Shown: positions 7,604 through 15,874 of the stretch, one piece after another
How positions within the stretch are numbered: position 1 is the stretch's first letter
Layout: each line of letters opens with the position of its first letter
DNA from: JABAAE01 sp036336715
GTDB taxonomy: Bacteria > Planctomycetota > Planctomycetia > Pirellulales > Pirellulaceae
Direction: 5' to 3'
Assembly (NCBI GenBank): GCA_036336715.1
Contig: JAYZFP010000141.1
Coordinates: 1-31,876, forward strand
Length of the DNA stretch: 31,876 nt
The notes under the pieces: generated by a model
Told to the model about the DNA's origin: nothing
Database searches by the model: none
Seen by the model: the letters and a program-made list of their open reading frames with translations, nothing else
Position numbers and translations under genes: made by a program

Positions 7604-10600
7604 ATGAACCCGGCTCAGCTGGCAATGCGATACCGCCCCATCGTGGTATCGGTCGTCCTGATGATGACTTTTTGGGGAATCATCACTTTTCAGACCATGT
7701 CCCGTCGGGAAGACCCGGCTTTTACCATCCGAACCTGCGTGGTTTCCACCCGCTGGCCCGGTTCCCCCACCATCAAGGTCGAGGAACTGGTCACCTACAA
7801 ACTGGAAGAAGCGATCGACGGCCTGCAAGAGGTCGACAAGATTGAATCCACCACGATCGACGGGCTGTCCACGATTTACGTTGACCTCAGCGACGATGTG
7901 GCGGTCGCCGACATCCAGAATGTCTGGGACAAGATTCGCGCCCGGGTGGAACTGGTGCCGATGCCCGATTCGCGCATCCGGCCAGTGGTCAACGACAGTT
8001 TCGGGGACACTTCCGTCCTGGTGCTGGCCATCTACCAGAAACCCCTGCCGGATTCGAAAGAGGTTGATGAATTTCACCGATATTCTCCCCGTCAACTTGA
8101 ATTGATCGCTGACCAGCTGCGGGACTCCTTCCGTTTGCTGGACGGGGTGGCCAGCGTGGACAAGTACGGTATCACCGGGGAAGCCATCTACATCGAAACC
8201 GACTCGGGTACCTGGTCCAACCTGGAACTGACCATCGGCTCGCTTCGACAGGCAGTGTCCGAACGAAACATCGTCGTTTCCGGCGGCAGTATCGATACCG
8301 CCGAGGGAAAATTCAGCATCATGCCAAGTGGTGAATTCAACCTCGTGGATGAAATCCGCTCGATCACGATCGGGGCCTCTACGGAAAATGAAAACGCTTT
8401 GCCAATCAAGCTGGAGGACGTAGGCCTGAAGGTGATGCGGGGTTATGAAAATCCGCGGAAAAATTACTGCCGGTATACGGACAGCAGCGGCAGCTACCCC
8501 GCGGTCATCCTGGGAGTCACGATGAAATCGGGCAGCAACATCATTGACGTCTGCAAGTCCTGCATGCAGCAATACCGTCAACTGGCAGAAATCGAGCAGG
8601 TGGTCCCCCGAGACATCGGCGTGACCCCGGTATCGATGCAGTCCGACAATGTGACGCAGAAAATCAGCGACGTCATTTCCAACGTGATTGCAGCCATCGT
8701 GATTGTGGTGATCGTGGTCTGGCTGTTCGTGGGGGCCCGCACTGCCCTCGTTATGGCCGCCAACATCCCGGTGGTCGTGATGGTTTCCATTGCAATTGTC
8801 TCCCAGTTTGGCGTGGAACTGGAGCAGATATCACTTGCCTCCATCATCATTGCGCTCGGGTTGCTGGTCGACAATGCCGTCCAGGTCTGCGACCAGACCC
8901 GTGTCAACCTGTTGCAGGGCATGAAGCCGATGGAAGCCGCGATCGACGCGGGAAAGACGCTGATGTTCCCGATGCTGGTGGGAACGCTGACGACAGTTGC
9001 CGCTTTTTTCCCGATGCTGATTGCCCTCAAGGGGGGAGGCGCCGAGTACATCTACAGCTTGCCGGTAACCCTCTCCACCACACTCATACTGAGTTGGATC
9101 CTGGCCATGACGATCTGTGTCATTCTGGCCGCTGCGATCATTCGGCCACCGGCCAACCCGGATGCTCCTGCGGCCCCCCTGCCGTGGATCAATGACCTGT
9201 TCACTCGCTGGATCAGAAAATTTCGCCGCGGTGCAAAGAACGAACAGGCCGATTCCACAGCCACCTCTGAAGAGAACCTGTTCCTGGCCGTCTACGGTTG
9301 GTTGATCCTGAAGGCCCTTGATTTCAAGTGGTGGATTCTCGGGATTTCGGTGGTCCTGGTCTTCTTGGCCACGAAACTGCCGATTGCCACCGAGTTTTTC
9401 CCCCAGGACCGACGGGACCAGTTTTTTGTCAACGTGGTCCTGCCCGAAACTGCGACCATTGAGGAAACCGACCAGGTCGTTCGCCAGCTGGAGCAGATGA
9501 TTCGTCGTCTGAGCCCGGCCCGCGACGCCAGCGGCAACACCGTCGAGAGACTTCGAGCGATGCGGTCCCTGGTGGGCGGTGGCGGTTCGAGATGGGCCCT
9601 CGGTGTCAGCCCGCTTTCACCGGCAACCAACGTGGCCCAGCTCCTGATCCGCACGAACGATGGAAAATCCACACCCGGCTTCATCGCCGACATCCGCCGC
9701 GTCAGTGAGACCGGCGATCCATCCCTCGGGCTGGAGCCGATCACGGGTGCCCGGATCATCCCCAAGGCCCTTTCACTGGGTCCCCCCGCAGAACCGGTCG
9801 TCATCCGGGTTTCCGGGCCCGGCTTTGCCGATATTCCGACCCTGCGAAAGATTGCCAAAGAGGTCAAGCACGTTGTCAGCGATCATCCCGATACCTGGGA
9901 CGTGAATGACACCTGGGGAATCGACGGGTTCCAGGTGGATGTCGAAATCAACGAAGTCAAAGCCAACCTCTCCGGCGTGACCAATTCGAATGTCGCTGAC
10001 AGCCTGGCCGCCTACTACGACGGTGTCGAGCTTTCCAAGTTCCTCGAGGGTGACCACCAGGTTCCGATCTATTTTCGTCTCCAGCAAGGCGGCCCCGATG
10101 CCTCCTCCCGTGACAACAGGAATCTCAATTCGCTGTCGACCCTGGACACCGTGTTCGTCGAAGGTTCGGTGGGCAAGATTCCCTTGAATTCGATTGCCGG
10201 ACTCGATCGCAGCTTTCAGCCAGCAAAAATTGAACGCCGCAATTCCAACCGGACGATCGAAGTCAAATCGGAGGTTGGCCCATCGGTTTCCGGAAATGAC
10301 GTGGTGAAACAGATCATGGCCCGTGAAAGCATGAAAAAGATCATCGAAACATTACCGGCCGGCTACCGGATCGAGGTGGGTGGTTCGTACGAGGAGAGCC
10401 AGGATTCCTCGGTGCAGATGTTGACTTCTTTTGCCATTTCACTGGTCGCCATCGTCCTGATCCTGGTTGTGCAATACAACGGCTGGTCCAAGACCACGCT
10501 GATTTTGACAACCTTGCCAATGGCATTGATTGGCGCTTTTCTGGGGCTCTGGATGACCGACAACCCGCTCGGATTCATGCCCCAACTGGGACTCCTTTCG

Positions 10601-10954
10601 CTGTTCGGCATTGTCCTCAATACAGGTGTGATCTTTATTGAATTTGCTGACATCCTGATCGAGGAAAAACGGGCCTCGGGCGCCACCTCAGGCCCCATCT
10701 CCGGTTTGACACGGGAAGAATTCCGCGGTTGCCTCGTCCAGGCCGGGAAACAGAGAATGCTCCCCATCTTTCTTACCACAGCCACCACGGTCGGTGGCCT
10801 GATTCCACTTGGCCTCTCGGGCGGGCCGTTATGGGAGGGTTTGGCCTGGTTGATGGTCTACGGTTTGCTGGTTGCAACTGTCCTGACACTGATTGTTCTG
10901 CCCGCCCTGTATGCCATTCTGGTGGAGGCGCTCCGCATCAAGCCGGTCGGATGA
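7604..10954 (+). CDS. RND-family transporter permease (AcrB/HAE1-like)
   Basis: At 1116 residues this is a full-length pump of the resistance-nodulation-division type, which uses the proton gradient to move substrates out across the envelope. It begins with a first membrane helix followed by REDPAFTIRTCVVSTRWPGS, the pattern of the REDP-type subgroup. The first set of membrane helices includes VVIVVIVVWLFVGARTALVMAA and ALGLLVDNAVQVCDQT. The latter is the helix-4 proton-relay segment, with one Asp (423) and Asn 424 where AcrB has two Asp. The second set includes GIVLNTGVIFIEFADI, where Asn (about 1006) stands at the AcrB Lys940 position. Two large periplasmic loops follow helices 1 and 7. The start follows the adaptor stop by 2 bases, and the stop overlaps the next start as ATGA. 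Substrate is unknown: drugs, lipids and metals are all moved by relatives. Confidence 0.93.
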   Translation: MNPAQLAMRYRPIVVSVVLMMTFWGIITFQTMSRREDPAFTIRTCVVSTRWPGSPTIKVEELVTYKLEEAIDGLQEVDKIESTTIDGLSTIYVDLSDDVAVADIQNVWDKIRARVELVPMPDSRIRPVVNDSFGDTSVLVLAIYQKPLPDSKEVDEFHRYSPRQLELIADQLRDSFRLLDGVASVDKYGITGEAIYIETDSGTWSNLELTIGSLRQAVSERNIVVSGGSIDTAEGKFSIMPSGEFNLVDEIRSITIGASTENENALPIKLEDVGLKVMRGYENPRKNYCRYTDSSGSYPAVILGVTMKSGSNIIDVCKSCMQQYRQLAEIEQVVPRDIGVTPVSMQSDNVTQKISDVISNVIAAIVIVVIVVWLFVGARTALVMAANIPVVVMVSIAIVSQFGVELEQISLASIIIALGLLVDNAVQVCDQTRVNLLQGMKPMEAAIDAGKTLMFPMLVGTLTTVAAFFPMLIALKGGGAEYIYSLPVTLSTTLILSWILAMTICVILAAAIIRPPANPDAPAAPLPWINDLFTRWIRKFRRGAKNEQADSTATSEENLFLAVYGWLILKALDFKWWILGISVVLVFLATKLPIATEFFPQDRRDQFFVNVVLPETATIEETDQVVRQLEQMIRRLSPARDASGNTVERLRAMRSLVGGGGSRWALGVSPLSPATNVAQLLIRTNDGKSTPGFIADIRRVSETGDPSLGLEPITGARIIPKALSLGPPAEPVVIRVSGPGFADIPTLRKIAKEVKHVVSDHPDTWDVNDTWGIDGFQVDVEINEVKANLSGVTNSNVADSLAAYYDGVELSKFLEGDHQVPIYFRLQQGGPDASSRDNRNLNSLSTLDTVFVEGSVGKIPLNSIAGLDRSFQPAKIERRNSNRTIEVKSEVGPSVSGNDVVKQIMARESMKKIIETLPAGYRIEVGGSYEESQDSSVQMLTSFAISLVAIVLILVVQYNGWSKTTLILTTLPMALIGAFLGLWMTDNPLGFMPQLGLLSLFGIVLNTGVIFIEFADILIEEKRASGATSGPISGLTREEFRGCLVQAGKQRMLPIFLTTATTVGGLIPLGLSGGPLWEGLAWLMVYGLLVATVLTLIVLPALYAILVEALRIKPVG

Positions 10955-11988
10955 TCGCATCCATGGAACCTGCCAATCGGCAGATGACCGCCCGCTGGCT
11001 GCGGGAAAACGGGAAACAGAACCGTGTCTCGAGCTATCTCAAGGAAGCTATCGGATTCGCCAACACCTCGGCCCAGGTGATGATCGCTTTTGACTTCCAG
11101 GATGCCATTGATCCGGAGCGAGTTGCTTTTCGCATCAAGAGCGGTGGAATGAAAATGGACTCGATGGATTCTGTTGTCAAAACAATTTCCATGATGCGGG
11201 GAATCGAATTTGCAATCAGTGTCACCGACAAGATCAATGGCGCGATCAAAATTGACTTTACCGGCGGTCCGGCCGCGGTGGTTCCTCACGCCAAGAACAT
11301 GCTTGTTACCGTTCTGGAAAAGAACGGCTTGATGGTCAGTGACATCAATGATTTTAGCACGGAAACCAAGGGAAACAGCATTATCCTGCGGGGCAACCTT
11401 TCCACCATGGCATTCAACCAGGTCACTTCCCTGATCGAGCATCCAATCAGCCATGGTGTTGATTCGGCAGTCACCGGAAAAGCGGATGACTCCCAGGTCG
11501 ATGTAGGTCGCAATTCCAAGATGTACTACGATTCCATCATGGAATATGTAACGGAAATGTACGATCGCAAGGGAAGTTCCCTCGATTCCCGGGCCTCCTG
11601 GTTTGAAAAGTACGCCCGACAGATGGATGGACTCTCCACCGTCAATGTTGATCCTGACGTCGTCAACTTCGGCAGTTTCGTGTCCCATTCCTTCCGGGAC
11701 ATGACCTCCAAACTCCGTCAGATGGACATGCGGCGTTACGAGAACCAGGTCAGGTACGGTGCCAACTACGACAACGCGACTGACAATTACAACTACAACA
11801 ACTATTACTACGGCTACGCCTATCGTTATTCCAAGTACACCACCGAGCGGGTCAAGGGATCACGGCAACTCAACAACGAGTCAATCAAGAAGATGAAAAC
11901 CGAGGTCGATCAGTCCCGGCTGGATATCGACAACCGCTCGGCAGACCTGCGGCGAAAAATGTCGAGCAAGTACAAAATCAACTTTTAA
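10951..11988 (+). CDS. hypothetical protein coupled to the RND pump, with a Tyr/Asn-rich tract
   Basis: The start is ATG 10951, which shares ATGA with the RND stop; this suggests translational coupling. ATG 10963 is an alternative. The 345-residue product shows no signal peptide or membrane helix. The first 170 residues look like an alpha/beta domain: a charged N-terminal helix with TARWLREN, then AQVMIAFDFQDAIDPERV, then RGIEFAISVTDKINGAIKIDF, then IILRGNLS. From memory, planctomycete exported proteins of unknown function contain a similar order of elements after an N-terminal domain and signal peptide; here that part is missing, so the gene may be a shortened version. The C-terminal part is charged and contains a low-complexity stretch (about residues 268-292) rich in Tyr and Asn. 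The operon terminator lies about 120 bases downstream. Confidence 0.75.
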   Translation: MIASMEPANRQMTARWLRENGKQNRVSSYLKEAIGFANTSAQVMIAFDFQDAIDPERVAFRIKSGGMKMDSMDSVVKTISMMRGIEFAISVTDKINGAIKIDFTGGPAAVVPHAKNMLVTVLEKNGLMVSDINDFSTETKGNSIILRGNLSTMAFNQVTSLIEHPISHGVDSAVTGKADDSQVDVGRNSKMYYDSIMEYVTEMYDRKGSSLDSRASWFEKYARQMDGLSTVNVDPDVVNFGSFVSHSFRDMTSKLRQMDMRRYENQVRYGANYDNATDNYNYNNYYYGYAYRYSKYTTERVKGSRQLNNESIKKMKTEVDQSRLDIDNRSADLRRKMSSKYKINF

Positions 11989-12010
11989 GCCCCGGGGAAC
12001 CGAGTCGGGC

Positions 12011-12072
12011 GGCTCCTTGCTGCTCTTTGCGGGTCTTTATTGCTCCTCGCGGTCTTTGCGGCCTTTGCGAGG
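12011..12072 (+). repeat. degenerate CTTTGCGG-type short repeats
   Basis: Between the RND operon and its terminator there are several near-copies of a unit like GGTCTTTGCGG: 12021-12033, a decayed copy near 12032-12043, 12051-12061 and 12061-12071. The last part is also bounded by CCTCGC and GCGAGG, which can pair. Similar GCAAAG/CTTTGCG intergenic repeats occur in many environmental bacteria, to my memory; their role is not known to me. Confidence 0.5.
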
Positions 12073-12106
12073 CGTTACCCGGGACACCTTTGACTGGAAC
12101 AACTGA

Positions 12107-12137
12107 CCGAATCGGCGATCGCCGGTTCGGTTTTTTT
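12107..12137 (+). terminator. intrinsic terminator of the RND operon
   Basis: An inverted repeat at 12107-12130 can pair CCGAA with TTCGG around a self-complementary core CGGCGATCGCCG, and is followed directly by seven T (12131-12137). It lies about 120 bases after the last gene of the operon. The T-run is on one side only, so it acts on the plus strand and not on the convergent DUF502 gene. Confidence 0.85.
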
Positions 12138-12246
12138 GTGCCCGTAACAGTCTCAACCGTCATGAAGATGCCGGTGCGGTTTCCCCTTCATTCGAACAAC
12201 ACCCGACCGCTCCGGAAAGGAAAGACGCCGCAATGACGGCAACCGG

Positions 12247-12933
12247 TCAACTGGCCGTGGGGCTCGCGGTGTCGGACTCACCCATTTTATTGGGTGCAAT
12301 CACACCCATGGAAACATAAATCGACATCAGTGTGTCGACGGGCATCTCGACACGTTCGACCTGGTCAACGGGAATAAAAAGCAACGCACCACCGATGGGA
12401 ATCGGGGACTGGGGAATCATGACGACGTTGTGGTCACAGCCCCGGATCCGTACGGTTTCGCTGGTCGGCAACAGTGCAAGGACTCCCACCCCCTTCTGCT
12501 CCCCGAATTGACAGTAGACCACGCTCATTCCCTTCAGCTTGTCATCTCCACCGGAGTCAATCATGCTCACCAGCTGCTCCGAGGTGTCATAAACCTTGCC
12601 AATCAGGGGAATGCGGCGGACGATCGCCTTGGTCAGCCGGTTGATGAACCCACGCATACCGGATTCCACCAGAATCCCGACAAACAGAATGACGAGGCCC
12701 AAACCAATCCACCCGACCACGTAGGCAAATTTTGAATCGGTCACAAACCGCAACCCGATCCGACTGAGAAACTCGCCAACTTCCGTGTCGGGTCCGACGA
12801 CCCCAGCCAGAAAATCGATGGTCCAGGCAATGGCAACAATCGTGATTACCGCTGGCAGGATGGTGAACAGCCCGGCAAGGAAGTAACGAATGATTCTCTT
12901 GAACAACCCAATCTGCTTCTTGTTCTCGGACAT
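12247..12933 (-). CDS. DUF502 family membrane protein
   Basis: The start is ATG 12931-12933 because AGGAG lies eight bases upstream; a longer frame to 13182 has unlikely composition. The 228-residue product has two hydrophobic helices, YFLAGLFTILPAVITIVAIA (about 16-36) and VVGWIGLGLVILFVGILV (about 74-92). A conserved-looking soluble part follows, with RRIPLIGKVYDTSEQLVSMI, GEQKGVGVL and VVMIPQSPIPIGGALLFIP. These are characteristic of DUF502, a widespread inner-membrane family without a settled function that has members in plants. The C-terminus ends in MGVIAPNK, again family-like, plus a short polar tail. The gene is convergent with the RND operon and follows the lipoprotein gene on the same strand after about 300 bases. 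Confidence 0.9.
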   Translation of the reverse strand: MSENKKQIGLFKRIIRYFLAGLFTILPAVITIVAIAWTIDFLAGVVGPDTEVGEFLSRIGLRFVTDSKFAYVVGWIGLGLVILFVGILVESGMRGFINRLTKAIVRRIPLIGKVYDTSEQLVSMIDSGGDDKLKGMSVVYCQFGEQKGVGVLALLPTSETVRIRGCDHNVVMIPQSPIPIGGALLFIPVDQVERVEMPVDTLMSIYVSMGVIAPNKMGESDTASPTAS

Positions 12934-13240
12934 GACCGGCTCTCCTGTGGATGGATGGGTGGGAAACCGGAGCGGGCAACTCCAGCCTTGCGTGCCTTCA
13001 CCAAAGGAATCATTGTCGTCCAATTTCCGGGCGGGCAAAGACCAATTTGAACGGCCTTGAAATCCCGGAGAGAAGCGAACCGGGACATCCCTGCCGCAGC
13101 TGCCAGCAGATTTGACCGATGGGTGTACCCGACACCGTTTCTGGAAAGCCGGTAACTGGCTGAAGGCAGCTGAAACGGTCAACCCCGGCCGGTTCGTACC
13201 GGCAGTTTCCCAGGGGGCCAGAGGGCCCGGAAAAGATCGA
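12934..13240. other. 307-bp intergenic region, no gene; inverted repeat at its 3' plus-strand edge
   Basis: The region lies between two minus-strand genes. I see no supported coding sequence. CCGGAAAA (13227-13234) and TTTTCCGG (13252-13259) form an inverted repeat that spans the stop codon of the lipoprotein gene at 13241. There is no T-run after it on the minus strand, so it is not a textbook terminator. Confidence 0.4.
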
Positions 13241-13681
13241 TTACTGGTCTTTTTTCCGGTAATTTACAACGAAGTTGGCTTCGTTTTTTGTCGCCTGAAC
13301 CTCGAATCGAAGAGGGGTTGTCTTCTGGTCGGCGAACTCAATGCTCATGTCGCCACCATGACTGTGTTTCTCTTCGGGAATGCGATCGTAGAAAATGAAT
13401 TGCTTGATCACAACGATATACTCGCCCGGGCAGGCGCCATCTTCACTTTCAATGGTCGAGAGGCTGTAGGTTCCATCCGACTGGATATTGCCATTGGCAG
13501 TCAAGTTGCCGTTTTTTGGCAGAAATTCGACCACGCCGGTCCGTACAGGTTCCCCGTCCGGGAAGGTAACCGTTCCCGTCACCGTGTAGCGACGAGGGTA
13601 GTCATCGTTGCCACATCCACACACGAGTGCAAAGAGGAAGGAGATCAGCAGCGAAGAAAGCAGTTTAGTGAAGACCGTCAT
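13241..13681 (-). CDS. carboxypeptidase-regulatory-like (transthyretin-fold) lipoprotein
   Basis: The 146-residue product starts at ATG 13679-13681, which opens a lipoprotein signal peptide of about 22 residues ending in LVCGC (Cys 23). The mature part reads YTVTGTVTFPDGEPVRTGVVEFLP, then GNIQSDGTYSLST, then GACPGEYIVVI: the beta-strand pattern of carboxypeptidase-regulatory-like or transthyretin-like domains that are common in small planctomycete lipoproteins. It contains a short HSHGGD stretch. The start overlaps the last 17 bases of the DUF1559 gene upstream, so the two are surely co-transcribed and probably translationally coupled. The function of such pairs is not known; a surface or periplasmic structural role fits. 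Confidence 0.85.
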   Translation of the reverse strand: MTVFTKLLSSLLISFLFALVCGCGNDDYPRRYTVTGTVTFPDGEPVRTGVVEFLPKNGNLTANGNIQSDGTYSLSTIESEDGACPGEYIVVIKQFIFYDRIPEEKHSHGGDMSIEFADQKTTPLRFEVQATKNEANFVVNYRKKDQ

Positions 13682-14654
13682 AATTAATGATTTCGCTATC
13701 AGCCCGGTTACAGAGTCGGCCCAGTGTGATGGTATCAATGGTATTCGAAATTGCCTGAACACTACCATCAGCAAGGGCGAAATTACAGACCTGCGGATGG
13801 TAACTGCCAAACTGGAAAACCATTGGCGTGTCCTGGAATTTGTTTCTCACAATCGGGACTCCCGGGCCTCCCACCCTGGCGATGGCTGAAAATTCCAGCC
13901 CGCTGTAGATGGGGCCGTCCACCGGGGGCACCTTGAACTTGCTCGGAGGAATGTGAGCTTCCCCGATCAGAAAGGTGTTGCTGGTGCCATCGAACAAACT
14001 GGCCAGACGGAGCCGATCGATCCAGCCAGTCGCCATGCCCCCCTGGCAGACCGGGCGGACACTGATCAAAGCACCCGTGCCATTGCCGGCGTAATAGAAA
14101 TCAGTACTGGCACCAATCGCACCGTTGGAAACGTCCCCATGATTGGCGGCGTAATCCCCCAGGGCTCCACCAGGCACGCGAGTGTTGGTCCCTCCGCAAC
14201 CACATGGCAAGCGGGTTTCCACGACAGTTTCCGGAGAAACAGCTGCCTTGAAATTGCGTCGACTGGGACAGACGAACACCGGGAGCGACTGTTCGAGGGA
14301 CTCCTTGGGTGCGACTTCAAAGCTGTCGAAAATATTGAAGTCCTGATACAGGTTGTCCTGTTCAATAAACGGCATGATATGAACAAACCAGGAAGGCTGA
14401 TCCAGTGCGCAGTTGTACTGTTCCGGCTCACCCGGTCGGGTCGCGAACCGTGCGGGAGGCAGGATTTTTCGGGTATCGTGGTAGTTGGATACCGACAGAG
14501 CCATCTGCTTGAGGTTGTTCTGGCAGTTGATACGGCTCGCCGCTTCCCGGGCTGCCTGGACAGCGGGCAATAACAGCCCGATCAGGATGCCGATAATGGC
14601 GATCACCACCAGCAGTTCGACCAGCGTAAATGCCACTCTCAATTTTTTTTTCAT
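13665..14654 (-). CDS. DUF1559 protein with type IV pilin-like N-terminus (copy A)
   Basis: The protein has 329 residues. The N-terminus MKKKLRVAFTLVELLVVIAI is a prepilin-type signal and hydrophobic helix, continuing to PAVQAAREAASRINCQNNLKQ. The residue before the FTLVE cleavage site is Ala rather than the usual Gly. The body is DUF1559, with the typical NYHD, PARFATRPG, PSWFVHIMPFIEQ, SLPVFVCPSRR, GDYAANHGDV, DGTSNTFLIGEA and the C-terminal HPQVCNFALADGSV (H-X9-DG) motif. Planctomycetes carry many such proteins, thought to be exported through a type II-like pseudopilin system. A second copy at 30314-31306 is about 81% identical by hand count. Its stop lies inside the lipoprotein gene that follows. 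Confidence 0.95.
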   Translation of the reverse strand: MKKKLRVAFTLVELLVVIAIIGILIGLLLPAVQAAREAASRINCQNNLKQMALSVSNYHDTRKILPPARFATRPGEPEQYNCALDQPSWFVHIMPFIEQDNLYQDFNIFDSFEVAPKESLEQSLPVFVCPSRRNFKAAVSPETVVETRLPCGCGGTNTRVPGGALGDYAANHGDVSNGAIGASTDFYYAGNGTGALISVRPVCQGGMATGWIDRLRLASLFDGTSNTFLIGEAHIPPSKFKVPPVDGPIYSGLEFSAIARVGGPGVPIVRNKFQDTPMVFQFGSYHPQVCNFALADGSVQAISNTIDTITLGRLCNRADSEIINYDGLH

Positions 14655-14685
14655 CAGTTATCCCGGGGGCTTTCTCTGTTAACGG

Positions 14686-14702
14686 GCAGACCGGTGGTCT
14701 GC
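14686..14702 (-). repeat. perfect 7-bp inverted repeat upstream of DUF1559 copy A
   Basis: GCAGACC and GGTCTGC are separated by three bases, about 30 bases before the DUF1559 start. If the transcript starts upstream, this would be a leader hairpin; otherwise it could be an operator. No equivalent was seen before copy B. Confidence 0.4.
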
Positions 14703-15110
14703 GTTCTCATTCATAGAGATCTTTCCGAATGATCGCCCGCTGAAACTTGCAGCAGGCCATGAATCGAACAATTTCGGCGAGGAGACGGGACAAAGGAATC
14801 GCCGGACCTTCAATGATAGGAAAACGTCCGCCAACCGTCCAATGTCCAAATATCGGGTTGGACGCAAAAAAGGACCTTCCGTTTCCACCGCGGGCAAATT
14901 TTCCGCGGATATTGAAAAAATGGAATCAAATTCACGCAAGGCCCGGAAATTAGACGATTTTTTGTCAAAATAAACCGTGAGAATCCCCATGGGAATCGCG
15001 TCTTGCGGCGATCACCCACCGGGGTTACTACAACCGTCATAATGGACAGGATCCGAACCGGGGGAAACTGCCCGCACGTTGGCAAAAGCCTGCAAATGAC
15101 ACACATTTCA

Positions 15111-15139
15111 TGGACAAATCGGCTTATTATGGCTATTAT
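15111..15139 (+). promoter_or_regulatory. likely sigma-70-type promoter for the Cys/His-rich gene
   Basis: TGGACA (15111-15116) and TATTAT (15134-15139) are 17 bases apart. A second TATTAT lies at 15125. The expected transcript would start near 15146, giving a leader of about 50 bases before the ATG at 15195. Confidence 0.5.
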
Positions 15140-15194
15140 CGAACCTGCCCTTATGCGGAAATGGAGCCTCTCCTCCTAAGCCCTGATCCGAGTC

Positions 15195-15587
15195 ATGAAT
15201 TTTCACCGAGTCATTCGCAGCTTCCTTTTTGCGACATTTGCCGCTTTTGCGGCAGGCGGTCCCGGACTGCATTACGCTCCGTTTCTCGGACACCATGATT
15301 GCTGTGATGCAGGGATCGCCGAAGTCACCAGCCAGGCATGTGGCTGTGGCCGATCCCACGGACAACCGAATTCGGATGCAGAAAAATTCTCCCGCCGGGA
15401 CCACGGTTCATCCTGCCACGGCCATTGCCTGGTATGCCAGTTTTTTTCCAGTGTGACTTTTGACTCTGTCGCCTGTTTTTCAATTTCGACAGGCGAGGAA
15501 ACCTGCGAAAACCTGCCTGCCCGAGCTGATTCTCCCAATCTCCAATTCATCGCCTCTTTCGAACAGCGTGGTCCCCCGGTTGCGTAG
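15195..15587 (+). CDS. small Cys/His-rich exported protein
   Basis: The 130-residue product starts with a hydrophobic stretch (FLFATFAAFAAGG) that can act as a signal peptide. The next 70 residues hold many Cys and His: GHHDCCD, ACGCGRSHG and SCHGHCLVCQFF. The CxxC-Q-F pattern and the C-terminal QRGPPVA resemble small planctomycete secreted proteins that I recall as having CxxCxF and RGPP motifs (DUF2946-like in style); this is memory, not a search. The composition suggests metal binding (zinc or copper) in the periplasm or at the surface. It is followed after about 290 bases by the DUF58-MoxR block, with a weak hairpin between. An overlapping minus-strand frame (15272-15865) is a shadow. Confidence 0.7.
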   Translation: MNFHRVIRSFLFATFAAFAAGGPGLHYAPFLGHHDCCDAGIAEVTSQACGCGRSHGQPNSDAEKFSRRDHGSSCHGHCLVCQFFSSVTFDSVACFSISTGEETCENLPARADSPNLQFIASFEQRGPPVA

Positions 15588-15596
15588 GGATTGTTC

Positions 15597-15619
15597 CCAT
15601 GAATTTGTTTCATGGTTTT
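15597..15619 (+). terminator. possible weak terminator or operator hairpin
   Basis: CCATGAA (15597-15603) and TTCATGG (15609-15615) pair with a five-base loop and are followed by four T. The site is ten bases after the stop of the Cys/His-rich gene. The stem is short and AT-rich, so read-through into the next operon is likely. Confidence 0.35.
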
Positions 15620-15874
15620 CGCACGCGCCGTGCGACATCTTGAGGACCTTTGGGCTCGGTTAACCCTTTCGAGGGAAAACAACGCACGCCGAAGATCCCC
15701 CGGATGGACAGTCCCCAACCGCTTCTCTTTCAGTGACCATTCCGGCCTGCCAGCCCATTCGACTCGCCTGATCCTGCGAAAAGCAAATTTCCAAATGGAT
15801 CGGATCCGGCTGTCGGTTTCCCCAGGCAAGCTGAAATCAACTACGCTTCGCGACCCACTCGACACAAAGTTGCC

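Larger units (their letters stand above)
14655..15194. other. 540-bp divergent intergenic region, no gene supported
   Basis: This region separates DUF1559 copy A (minus) from the Cys/His-rich gene (plus). A minus-strand frame (14679-14990) lacks a ribosome site and known features, so I leave it out. The region contains a hairpin close to the DUF1559 start and a good promoter for the plus-strand gene. Confidence 0.5.

Noticed and set aside
7553..8581. 342-codon open frame on the minus strand
   Set aside because: It lies antisense to the adaptor end and the first part of the RND pump, whose translation is clearly conserved; its own translation is rich in His, Asp and Gly without any domain.
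12107..12137. Bidirectional terminator for the RND operon and DUF502
   Set aside because: The T-run occurs only after the plus-strand side; on the minus strand the hairpin is not followed by T.
12934..13182. N-terminal extension of the DUF502 frame
   Set aside because: The ATG at 12933 has an AGGAG at good spacing, and the added part is unlike the family.
14679..14990. 103-codon minus-strand frame upstream of DUF1559 copy A
   Set aside because: No ribosome site, no known motif, and low-quality composition; more likely intergenic.
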